Source: Hydrogenovibrio crunogenus (lineage in GTDB: Bacteria; Pseudomonadota; Gammaproteobacteria; Thiomicrospirales; Thiomicrospiraceae). Taken from it: a stretch of DNA of 64,000 nt. Positions 47,401 to 56,880 of this stretch are shown here, piece by piece. Under the pieces are notes generated by a model that saw nothing but the letters and a program-made list of their open reading frames with translations, ran no database searches and was not told the origin of the DNA. The position numbers and the translations under genes were made by a program. Location: NCBI RefSeq assembly GCF_004786015.1, contig NZ_CP032096.1, positions 2,046,001 to 2,110,000 on the forward strand, in the 5' to 3' direction. Each line of letters begins with the position of its first letter. Position 1 is the first letter of the stretch.

Positions 47401-47955
47401 CAATGGAAGGGACTGGTCACAGCCTATGTAGAAGGGGTTCATGTTGAATTTGATAAAGAGGCAGCAACGGATCATCACAAATGTGCCTTAGGACAGTGGT
47501 TCTATGGATCGGAAGGTCAACAATATGCCAACCAGCCTGAAATGCAGACACTGGAAAAATGGCATGCCGAATTGCATGCTACTATTAAACGTATCTTAAC
47601 GGCTCACCAGGTCGGTGATATTGATAACATTAAAAATGAATTCCGTAATTTGGATAAAGCAAGCGAAGAAGTGATTCATAGCCTCACGCAGGTTGAGCAA
47701 GCATTGGCAAAAGATCGATCACCCAAAGCCCATCAGCAGCAACCGCGAGCAATAAAATCGACCTCTGCCCCCAAACTGGCACAGGAAAAACCTAAGTCAG
47801 TTCCTCCTAAAAAAGAAAACACAACTGCCAGACACAGTGCGGAGACAACGAAGGCAGATCAAATAAAAGCAAAACCGGATACGGAAAAAGGAATGCAAAA
47901 ACCTGCGCCTTCTCAACCAAAGAACACCTCGACGGATGAGTGGAGTGAGTTCTAG
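44443..47955 (+). CDS. Large methyl-accepting chemotaxis protein: PAS, Cache-like sensor, tandem HAMP, CZB
   Basis: 1170 residues from ATG 44443 (GAGG upstream; an earlier TTG is weaker). N-terminal PAS (about 15-120, Aer-like), membrane segment (about 163-190), periplasmic Cache-like sensor with VRSWRDKQGDDL, second membrane segment (about 460-485), five successive HAMP-like units (about 485-735), the receptor hairpin with AVEAARAGDHGRGFAVVAGEVR (about 826-847), and a zinc-binding CZB-like domain (about 982-1085, HHKCALGQWFYG). A Pro/Lys-rich linker leads to a final EWSEF, which fits the CheR/CheB docking pentapeptide. It should direct swimming using both internal and periplasmic cues. Confidence 0.9.
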   Translation: MTNPNRPIIDESVTIPEHYRIISRTDLRGTILEANSEFIEISGYQADEILGQPHNILRHPDVPKAVFKDFWNTLQAGKSWTQIVKNRAKDGRHYWVKANAAPVFENNKISGYISVRTPATEEQIKLASQAYKDINAGKLIIKEGHIYKASEYRRLKMNPFRKFSILGKLATAGLFLVVIGFLASAFLANSTYVETVAENSKVRSQQVKKDINNYIQKMEKTSLNTALGLASNSDIITALENGSHQAARAALKKELDFIKKVSGQSVRAHIHDAQGHSFVRSWRDKQGDDLKSFRYTVNQVRDKKTTVMGIELGRAGAAIRSLSPIFSDDGSQFLGSVEVVSSIKALVKHFKEDSINYVSLFTPNALDIAIKAKDNPKFGNLTLASTKDFAPEAIEKLKQIDLNKLKSQGVLTTATDFFVMMPIIDTNQSLVGYHIFIEDLSQINTLNKLSLEAAISSVVKVTLSMLILIIIFLLIIRSSVTAPLRKIVEGMNEATESGDLSTRVDNSRYDEMGELAKAYNDQMQAAQISLGEAGRMLKDMSEGHLKTQTVIPMVGDFNVMKTNLNEASRMLQKTFGEVRGILKEIRSGNFSYESNHETQGDFKEAMQDAEAAMAILKGVFYEVNELMSQVAEGFFGRRITAEAEGEIKELKNNINASLDQLEAVIQETTQVMIAQGTGDLKKRIEMETNGTLAVLKAGINNSVTNIGSLLSQSNYSIKKLSDGTIKISQDISDLSARTQQQAASLEETAASMEQITSTIQQTANNAREANEAANESLVEAQDANQVVQKTITSINEINEASTKISEITTLIDSIAFQTNLLALNAAVEAARAGDHGRGFAVVAGEVRSLAGKSAEAAKDIRQLIDNTVEKVHEGAKLADESGKALELINDSIAKIGNYVSEISQTTAEQAKGVEQVNIAISSIDQVTQQNSALVDETADRTTDMSKLAEDVNNVISTFKIDLNQIGFSTAMQTGEFTFANARRAHSQWKGLVTAYVEGVHVEFDKEAATDHHKCALGQWFYGSEGQQYANQPEMQTLEKWHAELHATIKRILTAHQVGDIDNIKNEFRNLDKASEEVIHSLTQVEQALAKDRSPKAHQQQPRAIKSTSAPKLAQEKPKSVPPKKENTTARHSAETTKADQIKAKPDTEKGMQKPAPSQPKNTSTDEWSEF

Positions 47956-47980
47956 GCAAAAGGCGATGACATAAACCAAC

Positions 47981-48007
47981 AAACTGGGCAGAAGCCCAGT
48001 TTTTTTT
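47981..48007 (+). terminator. Terminator of the chemoreceptor gene
   Basis: AAACTGGGC/GCCCAGTTT stem with AGAA tetraloop and T-run. Lies between converging genes. Confidence 0.92.
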
Positions 48008-48021
48008 ATGAAGACAAGAAA

Positions 48022-48786
48022 CTAAATGGCTTTCGCAATTAGGGCAATACCAACCAACACAGTGACTATTTCAAAACTGCGCTTAACGAGTTGATTACCA
48101 CGCACAATTGAAAAGTGTGCTCCCAGATACCCACCAATTAACGAACCCAAAATAAGCGCTGGCAACCAACTCCATTCAATTTGCCCTTGCACGCCTAAAG
48201 TCCAGGCTCCGACACCATTCCAGAAAATACCAACCAATACCAAGGTATAAGCGACAGCTGCCTTATAATCAAAGCCGAACCAGACAATGAGCCAAATCGT
48301 AACGAACAAACCGGTACCAGATGTTAAGGAGCCATTTAACACACCGATGAAAAACAAAACGATGCCACCGACTAACAACCCTGGCAACGTTTGGTGCTTT
48401 GCCGAAGAGCTTTGTCCTAACTCAGGCTTTAAACCTGAATAAATCCCCAATCCCAAGGTCAAAACGCCCAGTGCTATCTGAGCCCAACGATCATCCAACT
48501 GCAAAATTAAATTTGCCCCTAAAATCACGCCAGGAAGCCCAAAGACCAAAATAATTGAGACAAAACGCAGGTTAAGCTTGGAAGAACGGATATGGCGGGA
48601 AGTCGCCCCAATGCCTAAAAAAACACTAGCAACTTTATGGGTCGCCAATGCAACACTGAAAGGCAACCCTAAAAATAATAGTGCAGGCAGTTGTAGCAGC
48701 CCTGCCCCGCCACCGGCTAAGGCTGAGAGCAAATTTGCGACAAGGGAAACAATAAATAAAACAATTTGTTCAGAGACACTATCCAT
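48022..48786 (-). CDS. TSUP-family carrier (TauE/SafE)
   Basis: 254 residues with seven or eight membrane segments. The glycine-rich ALAGGGAGLLQLPALLFLG and the second-half repeat GVLNGSLTSGTGLFVTIWLI are typical of TSUP. Members move sulfite, sulfonates or other anions; in a sulfur oxidiser sulfite export is plausible. Lies 21 bases after argB on the same strand. Confidence 0.85.
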   Translation of the reverse strand: MDSVSEQIVLFIVSLVANLLSALAGGGAGLLQLPALLFLGLPFSVALATHKVASVFLGIGATSRHIRSSKLNLRFVSIILVFGLPGVILGANLILQLDDRWAQIALGVLTLGLGIYSGLKPELGQSSSAKHQTLPGLLVGGIVLFFIGVLNGSLTSGTGLFVTIWLIVWFGFDYKAAVAYTLVLVGIFWNGVGAWTLGVQGQIEWSWLPALILGSLIGGYLGAHFSIVRGNQLVKRSFEIVTVLVGIALIAKAI

Positions 48787-48807
48787 GGCACTAAAATATC
48801 GAAGAGA

Positions 48808-49731
<924 letters not shown>

Positions 49732-49922
49732 TTAAGATTAAAAGGAAAAATAAATCACTGGCTTTTTTAAATCCAGCCATTTAAAACAACCCTCCAATTT
49801 TACCATTTTTAACCTATTAAAAAGGGCTTTGATAATAAACCCTCCTAGAAAGCATTTCTTGTGGTGTAAGCCATGTATGGTTACAATCACGCGAATTCTC
49901 TGAGAACTAAAAAGGAATGGGC

Positions 49923-50459
49923 ATGAAACGGTTAAGTTTAGCATTGCTTATGTTGTTGTTTTTATCGGGTTGCAACACGCTACCACATCGCTTTTCAAAC
50001 GAAGAAGTAATTGATTTACAAAACAAAAACAATATTGAAGCCACGACTGCGTTAGTCAATACTTTAAAAGCAAAAGGATTTACGACTCGAAAAATTTCAC
50101 CCACTCAATTTTTAGTTCGTTACAACGAGCATGATTTTTTAATGGAACCCAAAATTGTCGAAGATGGATTAAGCCGGATTCTTGTTTCACGACTGTTCAA
50201 AATTAAAGAAGAATACCAAGAATCTCCTGAGCTGTTTGTACTGATTATCGCACTGAACCGTCATTTAAATTTTGCTAAATTTTCTATGCTCCCAGAGAAT
50301 AGAGCCGGACAAGTACAAACCGCGATCACATTTGTCGATGAAACCATTCAAATCTTGGAAATTCAACAGTTTTTGATATGGATGGATGACAGCCTAAACA
50401 AAATCAAAACCATGGTGCCACCTGAAGCGCTTCATATGCTGGAAAATGAAACGAACTGA
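49923..50459 (+). CDS. Small lipoprotein of unknown function
   Basis: 178 residues from ATG 49923 (AAGGA 6 bases upstream; ATG 49917 overlaps it). Signal peptide with lipobox LSGC-N. The mature part is mixed alpha/beta with no motif I know. Asn at +2 does not show the Asp retention signal, so outer-membrane sorting is likely. It stands alone and converges with the calcium-loop gene. Confidence 0.65.
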   Translation: MKRLSLALLMLLFLSGCNTLPHRFSNEEVIDLQNKNNIEATTALVNTLKAKGFTTRKISPTQFLVRYNEHDFLMEPKIVEDGLSRILVSRLFKIKEEYQESPELFVLIIALNRHLNFAKFSMLPENRAGQVQTAITFVDETIQILEIQQFLIWMDDSLNKIKTMVPPEALHMLENETN

Positions 50460-50462
50460 TTC

Positions 50463-50491
50463 AACAAAGCCTTCTTAAAGAAGGCTTTGTT
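50463..50491. terminator. Hairpin between converging genes
   Basis: 13-bp stem (AACAAAGCCTTCT and complement), TAA loop. No strong T-run, but ideally placed between the two stop codons. Confidence 0.6.
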
Positions 50492-50493
50492 GG

Positions 50494-51792
50494 TTATGCG
50501 GAATAGCGTTGCTGAATCCGATCCAAAATGGCTTTTCGCTGCTCAATCATTTTTTGAATCTGCTCACGCAATTGTTCAAAAAACTGCTTGGCATCTTGAG
50601 CAGCTTCCCGACCTTTACCTAAAGAAGCAAAAGGCCTTTCCAAGCTGATTGCCTCGGACGCCCTTTCCGATTTGATTTGCTGAAGCGAGTTCATAGCCTC
50701 ACTGAAGTCTTTTATAGCCTGTTGCTGAGATGCTGAAAAAAAGGTATGAGAGTCAGATTTTGAAGGTTGAAAAGCTTGACGTTCCGCCAAATCAATCGCT
50801 TGTGCAGTTTGCACGGCGCCATTCTCCATTAAAACGATCCCTGCCGACTTAACATGACCCAGTTTCTCGCCTTGCGATCCCATTAAATCTTCTTCCTGTT
50901 CAGCATGTCCTAAATAAATCGCACCGACCCCTTTTGAAGCCAAGCTCACCAAATGTGATTCATTTGATTGATCTGTCCAAAGCTTCAGATGCTGAAAAAT
51001 AGGATCCGCTTCATCAATCCAGCCATTGCCATCGGCATCAAATATTGCTAAATCCGCAAATGCCTGCCCACTTTGGGCGCCAAACAGTTCGGAGCCATCA
51101 TTGACCTGGCCATCCTGATTTTCATCAAACACGAGAAAGCCACTCCCCGCACCTAACTGTGCAAAATGATGTTGCTCTCCGTTTCCTTGTATATCAAATT
51201 CAAAAAACTGGTCATTCAATGTAACGGACTCTGTTCCAAAGTTAATCACTAACGGGTCTTGCATTGACGCAACACTCAAAGATGCTTTGCTTTCAGCCAT
51301 TACTTCCGTTTTTGCTGAATGCGAGGTTACAAGTTTAAAATCAATTGAACGTCCATCGTTCAATAATACCTGCCCAGTGGCTGACATAGCTGAAAAAGAG
51401 GCGGTTTTAAGATGGAGCTGATGGTTCAAATCAAATGAGACTTCTCCACTGACTTCAATTGACGCTTTATCATTGGCTGGAAAGGCCTTTTGTGACGCCA
51501 CTAAAGCCGATTCTCCTGTCAAACTTAATTGCGCCAATTCATGAATGACTTGAGTTTGCTTTAAAACGGTTTCTTGTTGTCCCTGAGTGACTTGACTGGT
51601 TGATTCAAACTGTCTTTGCTTTCGGTGTGAATAATCAAAACGTTCAGATTGTTGATATTCTACTCGTTGATCACTATTTGTTAGCAATTGAGGGCGAACG
51701 GCTTCGCCCACCATTAAGCTTTGTTTCTGTGAAAAAGACGAGTCATACTGATGTTGCTGTTGCAGGCGAACAGCGGAAGATTGGATAATCAT
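50494..51792 (-). CDS. Protein with EF-hand-like calcium loops, function unknown
   Basis: 432 residues from ATG 51792 (GGAG 9 bases upstream; a GTG earlier is weaker). The first 190 residues are Gln/Ser-rich and low-complexity. Around 205-310 lies the pattern FDENQDGQVNDGSELFG and FDADGNGWIDEADPIF, two EF-hand-like loops with the SELFG element found in many large bacterial calcium-binding or RTX-linked proteins. The C-terminal 60 residues form a charged coiled coil. No signal peptide. A structured leader precedes it. Confidence 0.7.
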   Translation of the reverse strand: MIIQSSAVRLQQQHQYDSSFSQKQSLMVGEAVRPQLLTNSDQRVEYQQSERFDYSHRKQRQFESTSQVTQGQQETVLKQTQVIHELAQLSLTGESALVASQKAFPANDKASIEVSGEVSFDLNHQLHLKTASFSAMSATGQVLLNDGRSIDFKLVTSHSAKTEVMAESKASLSVASMQDPLVINFGTESVTLNDQFFEFDIQGNGEQHHFAQLGAGSGFLVFDENQDGQVNDGSELFGAQSGQAFADLAIFDADGNGWIDEADPIFQHLKLWTDQSNESHLVSLASKGVGAIYLGHAEQEEDLMGSQGEKLGHVKSAGIVLMENGAVQTAQAIDLAERQAFQPSKSDSHTFFSASQQQAIKDFSEAMNSLQQIKSERASEAISLERPFASLGKGREAAQDAKQFFEQLREQIQKMIEQRKAILDRIQQRYSA

Positions 51793-51815
51793 TTTTGGGT
51801 GCTCCACGATACATT

Positions 51816-51998
51816 ATTAAACAAATTTCCCTTGTTTAATCGTGACAAGCGAACTGACACGATGTCGTAGAATCACACTTTCATTTCTGGTCGATGAACG
51901 GTGACGGCTTATAAGCCTTATCGAATTGCTCTGGCAATTTCTGTTTTATGTTTAGAGTGCTTCATTCTGAGTGAAAGCTTAAAACTGTTATCGACCAG
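51816..51998 (-). ncRNA. Candidate structured leader RNA
   Basis: In the 236-base gap before the calcium-loop gene. A 9-bp pair CTGGTCGAT/ATCGACCAG (51887-51895 and 51990-51998) encloses three hairpins: GCTTTCA...TGAAGC, AATTGC-CAGA-GCAATT (51924-51939), and the palindrome GGCTTATAAGCC (51906-51917). A further hairpin ATTAAACAA/TTGTTTAAT (51816-51840) lies just before the ribosome site. It does not match the c-di-GMP-I, lysine, glycine or other riboswitch cores I know. Confidence 0.35.
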
Positions 51999-52028
51999 TT
52001 TGATATTTTATTGAGTTAATTAACCGGA

Positions 52029-52514
52029 TTAATCTCTAAAATTGTTAAATTGCAGAGGCATGTCGAGGTCTTCCATCCCTTTCAACAGTTGCATCACCGC
52101 TTGCAAATCATCGCGTTTTTTTCCGGTGACACGAATCGTGTCTTCTTGCTTTGCTGCTTGTACTTTGATTTTCGATTCTTTAATCGCTTTGATGATTTTC
52201 TTAGCCAAAGGGGCATCCAGCCCTTCTTTCATCTCGACCACTTGTTTGGCTGTTTTCAATTGAATCTCAGGGTCTTTAACTTCCATACACTTCACATCAA
52301 TGCCACGTCGATTGGCTTTTTCAATGAGGATATTCAACATCTGCTGTAACTGAAATTCAGATTCTGTTTTCAACGTCACCACGGACTCTTTTAATTCAAA
52401 ACTGGAATCCGTTCCTTTAAAGTCGTAACGCGTTGTTACTTCTTTATTCGCCTGATCAACGGCATTGGTTAATTCATGTTGGTCTAATTCTGAAACAATA
52501 TCAAATGAAGGCAT
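52029..52514 (-). CDS. yajQ: YajQ-family nucleotide-binding protein
   Basis: 161 residues. PSFDIVSELDQHELTNAVDQ and TRYDFKGTDSSFEL are diagnostic. In Xanthomonas and Pseudomonas, YajQ homologues bind c-di-GMP and affect virulence genes. It adds another potential c-di-GMP protein to this window. A repeat copy lies 18 bases upstream of the start. Confidence 0.93.
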   Translation of the reverse strand: MPSFDIVSELDQHELTNAVDQANKEVTTRYDFKGTDSSFELKESVVTLKTESEFQLQQMLNILIEKANRRGIDVKCMEVKDPEIQLKTAKQVVEMKEGLDAPLAKKIIKAIKESKIKVQAAKQEDTIRVTGKKRDDLQAVMQLLKGMEDLDMPLQFNNFRD

Positions 52515-52531
52515 ATCTTCTCCTAAAATGA

Positions 52532-52541
52532 CCAGGCCTGG
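52532..52541. repeat. CCAGGCCTGG copy before yajQ
   Basis: Exact copy. On the minus strand it is followed by TCATTTTAGGAG, so the T-rich tail runs into the yajQ ribosome site. Confidence 0.85.
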
Positions 52542-52694
52542 CTATTCTGCCTTACCAAGCCTATCTAAAATAAAGCATTATTTTAGCATTCCAAGATAAA
52601 TTCATTGGCTATTTTTAGTTTGAATCGGCATCGTTATCTGGAAAACGCGGAACGACGTGATAGGATAAGCTATCTGATGAATTGAAGAATTTTT

Positions 52695-53885
52695 ATGACA
52701 GACTTTACCCCCAACATTGCTGACCATGCCCAAACCCTTCAACCCTTTCGGGTCATGAAAATTTTAGGAGAAGCCAAAGCGCTTGAACGCCAGGGAAAAG
52801 ACATTATCCATATGGAGATTGGTGAACCGGATTTTGAATCGCTGGAATGTGTGCATGATGCTGTTAAAGCTGCGTTAGATCAAGGAAAAACGCACTACAC
52901 CGCCACTTTAGGACTGCCTGAGCTGCGTCAAAAACTCGGCGAATTTTATGCTGACTTTTATCGAGCCAATGTCAAAAGCGACAACATTATGCTCACGCCT
53001 GGTGCTTCGTCGGCACTGCAGCTGGCATTAACCGCTTTACTCAACCCCGGTGATAAAGTGCTCATGTCCGATCCAACCTATCCATGCAACCGCCAATTTG
53101 TTCAGCTATTACACGGCGAGCTAGTGCTTTTGCCGGTGGACGCCTCCAGTGATTATCAACTGACATTAGCGCATTTAGAAGAATATTGGCAAGAGGACAT
53201 AAAAGCCGTCATGGTTGCGAGCCCATCAAATCCAAGTGGCACCGTGATTGAACAAGATGAGCTGATCAAAATGGCTCAGTTTGCGGCAACAAAAAATGCC
53301 TACTTTTTAGTGGATGAAATCTACCAAGGGCTGGTTTATGACCGACCAGCAGAATCCATTTTAAGCCATGCCCAGCGACCAGACAATGTCATTGTGATCA
53401 ACTCATTCTCTAAATTCTTCAACATGACCGGGTGGCGTTTAGGCTGGATGGTGGCACCTTCTCATCTCATGCCCGTATTGGAGAGACTAGGACAAAACTT
53501 ATTTCTCTGCGCACCCACACCATCACAACACGGTGCTTTACATGTGTTAGAGCCAGATGCATTAATGCAGTTGGAAGCTCGTCGAAAAACATTTGAACGT
53601 CGCCGTAATACGCTGTTTAAAGCCATGCAGGAAGCTGGCATCGCGCCAAAGGTTTTACCTCAGGGCGCTTTTTATCTCTATTGGGATGTATCAGACTATA
53701 CAGATAATGCGGAACAGTTTTGCTCAAGATTGTTGGCTGAGACTGGCGTTGCAATAACCCCGGGAACGGATTTTGGCACGCATAAAGCTCAGCAACATGT
53801 TCGCTTGGCTTACACGACGTCGGAAAAGCAACTGCAAAAAGCCGTTGTAAAAATTCGAGCGTTTCTCGATAGCTTGACGTTATGA
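52695..53885 (+). CDS. PLP-dependent aminotransferase, class I/II
   Basis: 396 residues. VMKILGEAKALERQGKDIIHMEIGEPDF opens the protein; the PLP lysine is in NSFSKFFNMTGWRLGW, and ASPSNPSGTV precedes VDEIYQGL. The closest type is an aspartate/alanine-type aminotransferase of the AlaA or AspC-like group; the substrates cannot be fixed. The 3' end overlaps the converging HDOD gene by 6 bases. Confidence 0.85.
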   Translation: MTDFTPNIADHAQTLQPFRVMKILGEAKALERQGKDIIHMEIGEPDFESLECVHDAVKAALDQGKTHYTATLGLPELRQKLGEFYADFYRANVKSDNIMLTPGASSALQLALTALLNPGDKVLMSDPTYPCNRQFVQLLHGELVLLPVDASSDYQLTLAHLEEYWQEDIKAVMVASPSNPSGTVIEQDELIKMAQFAATKNAYFLVDEIYQGLVYDRPAESILSHAQRPDNVIVINSFSKFFNMTGWRLGWMVAPSHLMPVLERLGQNLFLCAPTPSQHGALHVLEPDALMQLEARRKTFERRRNTLFKAMQEAGIAPKVLPQGAFYLYWDVSDYTDNAEQFCSRLLAETGVAITPGTDFGTHKAQQHVRLAYTTSEKQLQKAVVKIRAFLDSLTL

Positions 53886-54713
53886 AGAGCTGATTAGAAC
53901 CCGGCGTAACTGGTTGACAACGGATGGTTCAAGCATTAACTCTTCTTGACCTTCCGCCATAAATTCACGCGCTTCTTCTGTCATATAAGCGCCATAAGAA
54001 ACTTCATTGACAATCACATTCGCGACTTTCAGCATGGCAATCATGCCACGAACTTTATCTTTGGCAACATTGTTTTCAGGGATATGGTGCAGCATAATCG
54101 CATTCAACATTTCAACCGAGAGTTTCCATTTCTGCCCCAGTAAAATACCGATATCGGTATGACTGGCACCATAAACCTCAAGTTCTTTTTCAATCCCGGA
54201 AACTGGATGCGTATTGAGACGAGAAAACATTTTGTCATACTTGTCTGCATCTTTGGTGGCGAGTAGCAAACAACCACCATTATGGAACAATCCCAATAAA
54301 TAAGCTTCATCGCGGGAAATATCGGCAATATACTCGGAAAGCTCGGCACAACAAAACGCCACATCTTTCGAGTGTTCGATAATCCCTTCTACTTCATGCG
54401 TGTTAAACAAATTTTTAATCGCCGCGGAAATCACCAGGTTTCTTAAGTTGACATAGCCCAGCACATCTACCGACTCTCGAATCGACTTAACAGGGGTTTT
54501 CAGCTTCATTACCGGTGAATTTACAATTCTTAACACCTCACCTGACAACTTGGTATTACTTTCAATAATATCCGTTATGGCTTGATTATTAGGAAACTTA
54601 CTACTAAGAGCAGAATCCAACTCCATGATTTCTTTAGGTAAATCTGGAATCTTTACTCCTTGTATCGCTTTTAAGGCAGCTCTTAATCGTTCTTGCATGG
54701 TGGTAAGGTTCAC
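53880..54713 (-). CDS. HDOD-domain protein
   Basis: 277 residues, almost entirely one HDOD domain (IPDLPKEIMELDSAL, SGEVLRIVNSPVMKLKTPVKSIRESVDVLGYVNLRNLV). HDOD proteins are non-enzymatic relatives of HD hydrolases, used in signalling with c-di-GMP or two-component systems. It lies 100 bases downstream of algC on the same strand. Confidence 0.88.
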   Translation of the reverse strand: MNLTTMQERLRAALKAIQGVKIPDLPKEIMELDSALSSKFPNNQAITDIIESNTKLSGEVLRIVNSPVMKLKTPVKSIRESVDVLGYVNLRNLVISAAIKNLFNTHEVEGIIEHSKDVAFCCAELSEYIADISRDEAYLLGLFHNGGCLLLATKDADKYDKMFSRLNTHPVSGIEKELEVYGASHTDIGILLGQKWKLSVEMLNAIMLHHIPENNVAKDKVRGMIAMLKVANVIVNEVSYGAYMTEEAREFMAEGQEELMLEPSVVNQLRRVLISSS

Positions 54714-54813
54714 TTTTAGTTGGTATGAATTTACGGTATTTTAATCAGACGCTTGATATTTCACAATAAAAAACTCCGTAAAAGCGCCTATATAATAAAT
54801 AACTAATATTTAT

Positions 54814-56199
54814 TCAAAAGGGAAGCGAAAGCGTAGGTTCCACTTTTAACATCAGCGTTTTAAATTTTTGTTGAATGCGCTGAAGTGCTTGCGGCGTTTC
54901 TCCTTCAAACCGCAGGACGATAACCGGTGACGTATTTGATGGACGAATCAAGCCCCAACCGTCTTTAAAGTCGGCTCGAATGCCATCCAAATCAAAAATA
55001 TCCGCTTCAGGAAAATCAGCAATGGCTTCAATCTTTTTCATAAAAGCATAATGCTCCCCTTCTGCAAATGGAATATCGATTTCAGGGGTATTGTAGGCAT
55101 CGGGTAACTGGCTGAACAACTCCGATGATGTTAAGGCTTGCGCTGCCACAATCTCTGACATCCTTGCAGCGGTATATACGCCATCATCAAAGCCATACCA
55201 GCGCTCTTTGAAAAACATATGACCAGAGACCTCACCTCCCAAAGCCGCACCAGATTCTCGCATTTTGGCTTTCATAAAAGAGTGGCCTGTTTTCCACATC
55301 GTCGCTTTACCGCCCGCTTCATGTATGACTTTTGGCAACAAGGCGGTACATTTGATGTCGTACAAAATTTCTGCTCCCGGTTGCCGACCAAGAATATCTT
55401 GTGCAAACAGCATCATTTGTCGATCTGGATAAAGGGGTTGGCCATGATTATCGACGACGCCACAACGATCACCATCTCCATCAAAGGCAACCCCAATGTC
55501 TGCATGCGTTTCAATCACTTTTTTAGATAAGTCCTGAAGGTTTTTAAGCTTGGCTGGATCGGGGTGGTGATTCGGAAAATGCCCATCCACATCACAAAAT
55601 AACTCGATGACGTCACACCCCAGTTTTCGAAAAATGCGAGGCGCATAAGCACCGGCGATCCCATTTCCAGAGTCGATGACCACCTTCAAAGGGCGTGACA
55701 AATGAATTCCGGAAATAATTCTGTGTTGATAATCCGCCGCGATATCATGCTGCGAATAGTGTCCGGATGTCTTTCCCGTCTGGAAATCACTCTGTAAGAT
55801 ACGTTTCAAGAGTACCTGAATATACTCTCCATAGAGTGTCACGCCTTTGACCACCATCTTAATGCCATTATAATTTGGTGGGTTGTGGGATCCCGTAATC
55901 ACAACGCAAGAACGAACATTGGGCAACGTTTCAGCTGCAAAATAGACCATTGGCGTCATGACCTGCCCCAGGTCAATGACATTCACACCCACCGAAAGAA
56001 GCCCTTTTGTGATGGCCTTTGAAAAGCGTTCACCCGATAAACGACCGTCTCGTCCTAAAACGATTTCAGTCTCTTTTTGACGTACCAACTCAGACCCTAG
56101 CGCTTTTCCTATCAGCTCCACCGTTGCTTCAGTGAAGGCTTGATCCACAATGCCACGAATATCATAAGTTCTGAAAATACTGGGTTCAACGTGTGGCAT
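54814..56199 (-). CDS. algC: Phosphomannomutase/phosphoglucomutase
   Basis: 461 residues. The phosphoserine loop ITGSHNPPNYNGIK, metal loop AFDGDGDRCGVVD, sugar-binding GEVSGHMFF and the phosphate loop RPSNTSP are intact. It interconverts the 1- and 6-phosphates of mannose or glucose for lipopolysaccharide or exopolysaccharide. Its dut neighbour, 72 bases upstream, is the order in pseudomonads. Confidence 0.93.
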   Translation of the reverse strand: MPHVEPSIFRTYDIRGIVDQAFTEATVELIGKALGSELVRQKETEIVLGRDGRLSGERFSKAITKGLLSVGVNVIDLGQVMTPMVYFAAETLPNVRSCVVITGSHNPPNYNGIKMVVKGVTLYGEYIQVLLKRILQSDFQTGKTSGHYSQHDIAADYQHRIISGIHLSRPLKVVIDSGNGIAGAYAPRIFRKLGCDVIELFCDVDGHFPNHHPDPAKLKNLQDLSKKVIETHADIGVAFDGDGDRCGVVDNHGQPLYPDRQMMLFAQDILGRQPGAEILYDIKCTALLPKVIHEAGGKATMWKTGHSFMKAKMRESGAALGGEVSGHMFFKERWYGFDDGVYTAARMSEIVAAQALTSSELFSQLPDAYNTPEIDIPFAEGEHYAFMKKIEAIADFPEADIFDLDGIRADFKDGWGLIRPSNTSPVIVLRFEGETPQALQRIQQKFKTLMLKVEPTLSLPF

Positions 56200-56271
56200 T
56201 CAATTACCTGACTGTTTATTAGCGTTATAAAGGATATGTTAGCAGCTGATCATGGCAAACAGATGACACGG

Positions 56272-56733
56272 TTAGAGGGATCCCGTATGACCAAAACCAC
56301 CCTTACCACGTTCAGTGGCCTCTCCAAACTCTTCCACTTGTGTAAACACCGGTTGAAGCACAGGTACAATGACCATTTGAGCAATTCTTTCGCCCACAGT
56401 GACCTTGTATGCCTCTTCACTTCGATTCCAACATGAAACCATTAAAGGGCCTTGATAATCCGAGTCGATTAACCCCACCAAATTCCCCAGCACAATACCG
56501 TGTTTATGCCCTAAGCCAGATCTTGGCAATAACATCGCCGCCAATCCAGGGTCATCCAGGTGAATGGCCATTCCGGTTGGAATCAGGACGGTTTGTCCGG
56601 GTTCAATCATCATGTCTTTTTCAATACAAGCTCTTAAATCCAGTCCCGCTGATCCTTTTGTGCCATAATGCGGCATCTCAATTTCCTTACCCAAACGCGC
56701 ATCTAGAATCTTATATTGCACCTGCATTGTCAT
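56272..56733 (-). CDS. dut: dUTP diphosphatase
   Basis: 153 residues. Motifs [35 protein letters not shown] and the C-terminal [10 protein letters not shown] (active-site arm) are complete. It hydrolyses dUTP to dUMP. AAGGA lies 7 bases before the ATG. Confidence 0.96.
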   Translation of the reverse strand: MTMQVQYKILDARLGKEIEMPHYGTKGSAGLDLRACIEKDMMIEPGQTVLIPTGMAIHLDDPGLAAMLLPRSGLGHKHGIVLGNLVGLIDSDYQGPLMVSCWNRSEEAYKVTVGERIAQMVIVPVLQPVFTQVEEFGEATERGKGGFGHTGSL

Positions 56734-56880
56734 ACTTTTGTCCTTCTATTTTCTTAATCGCTTTATTTTACAATAAAAAGCCGCTGACCTTGTTCTGAGA
56801 CACTGATAAAAATAACAATTTTTGCTTACTTAACGAATTTAAATTACGATAACGACTCATTCTTTTTAAAAGTAAGCCCT

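Noticed and set aside
51808-52028. c-di-GMP-I riboswitch before the calcium-loop gene
   Set aside because: The conserved GEMM core elements are missing, although the region is structured.
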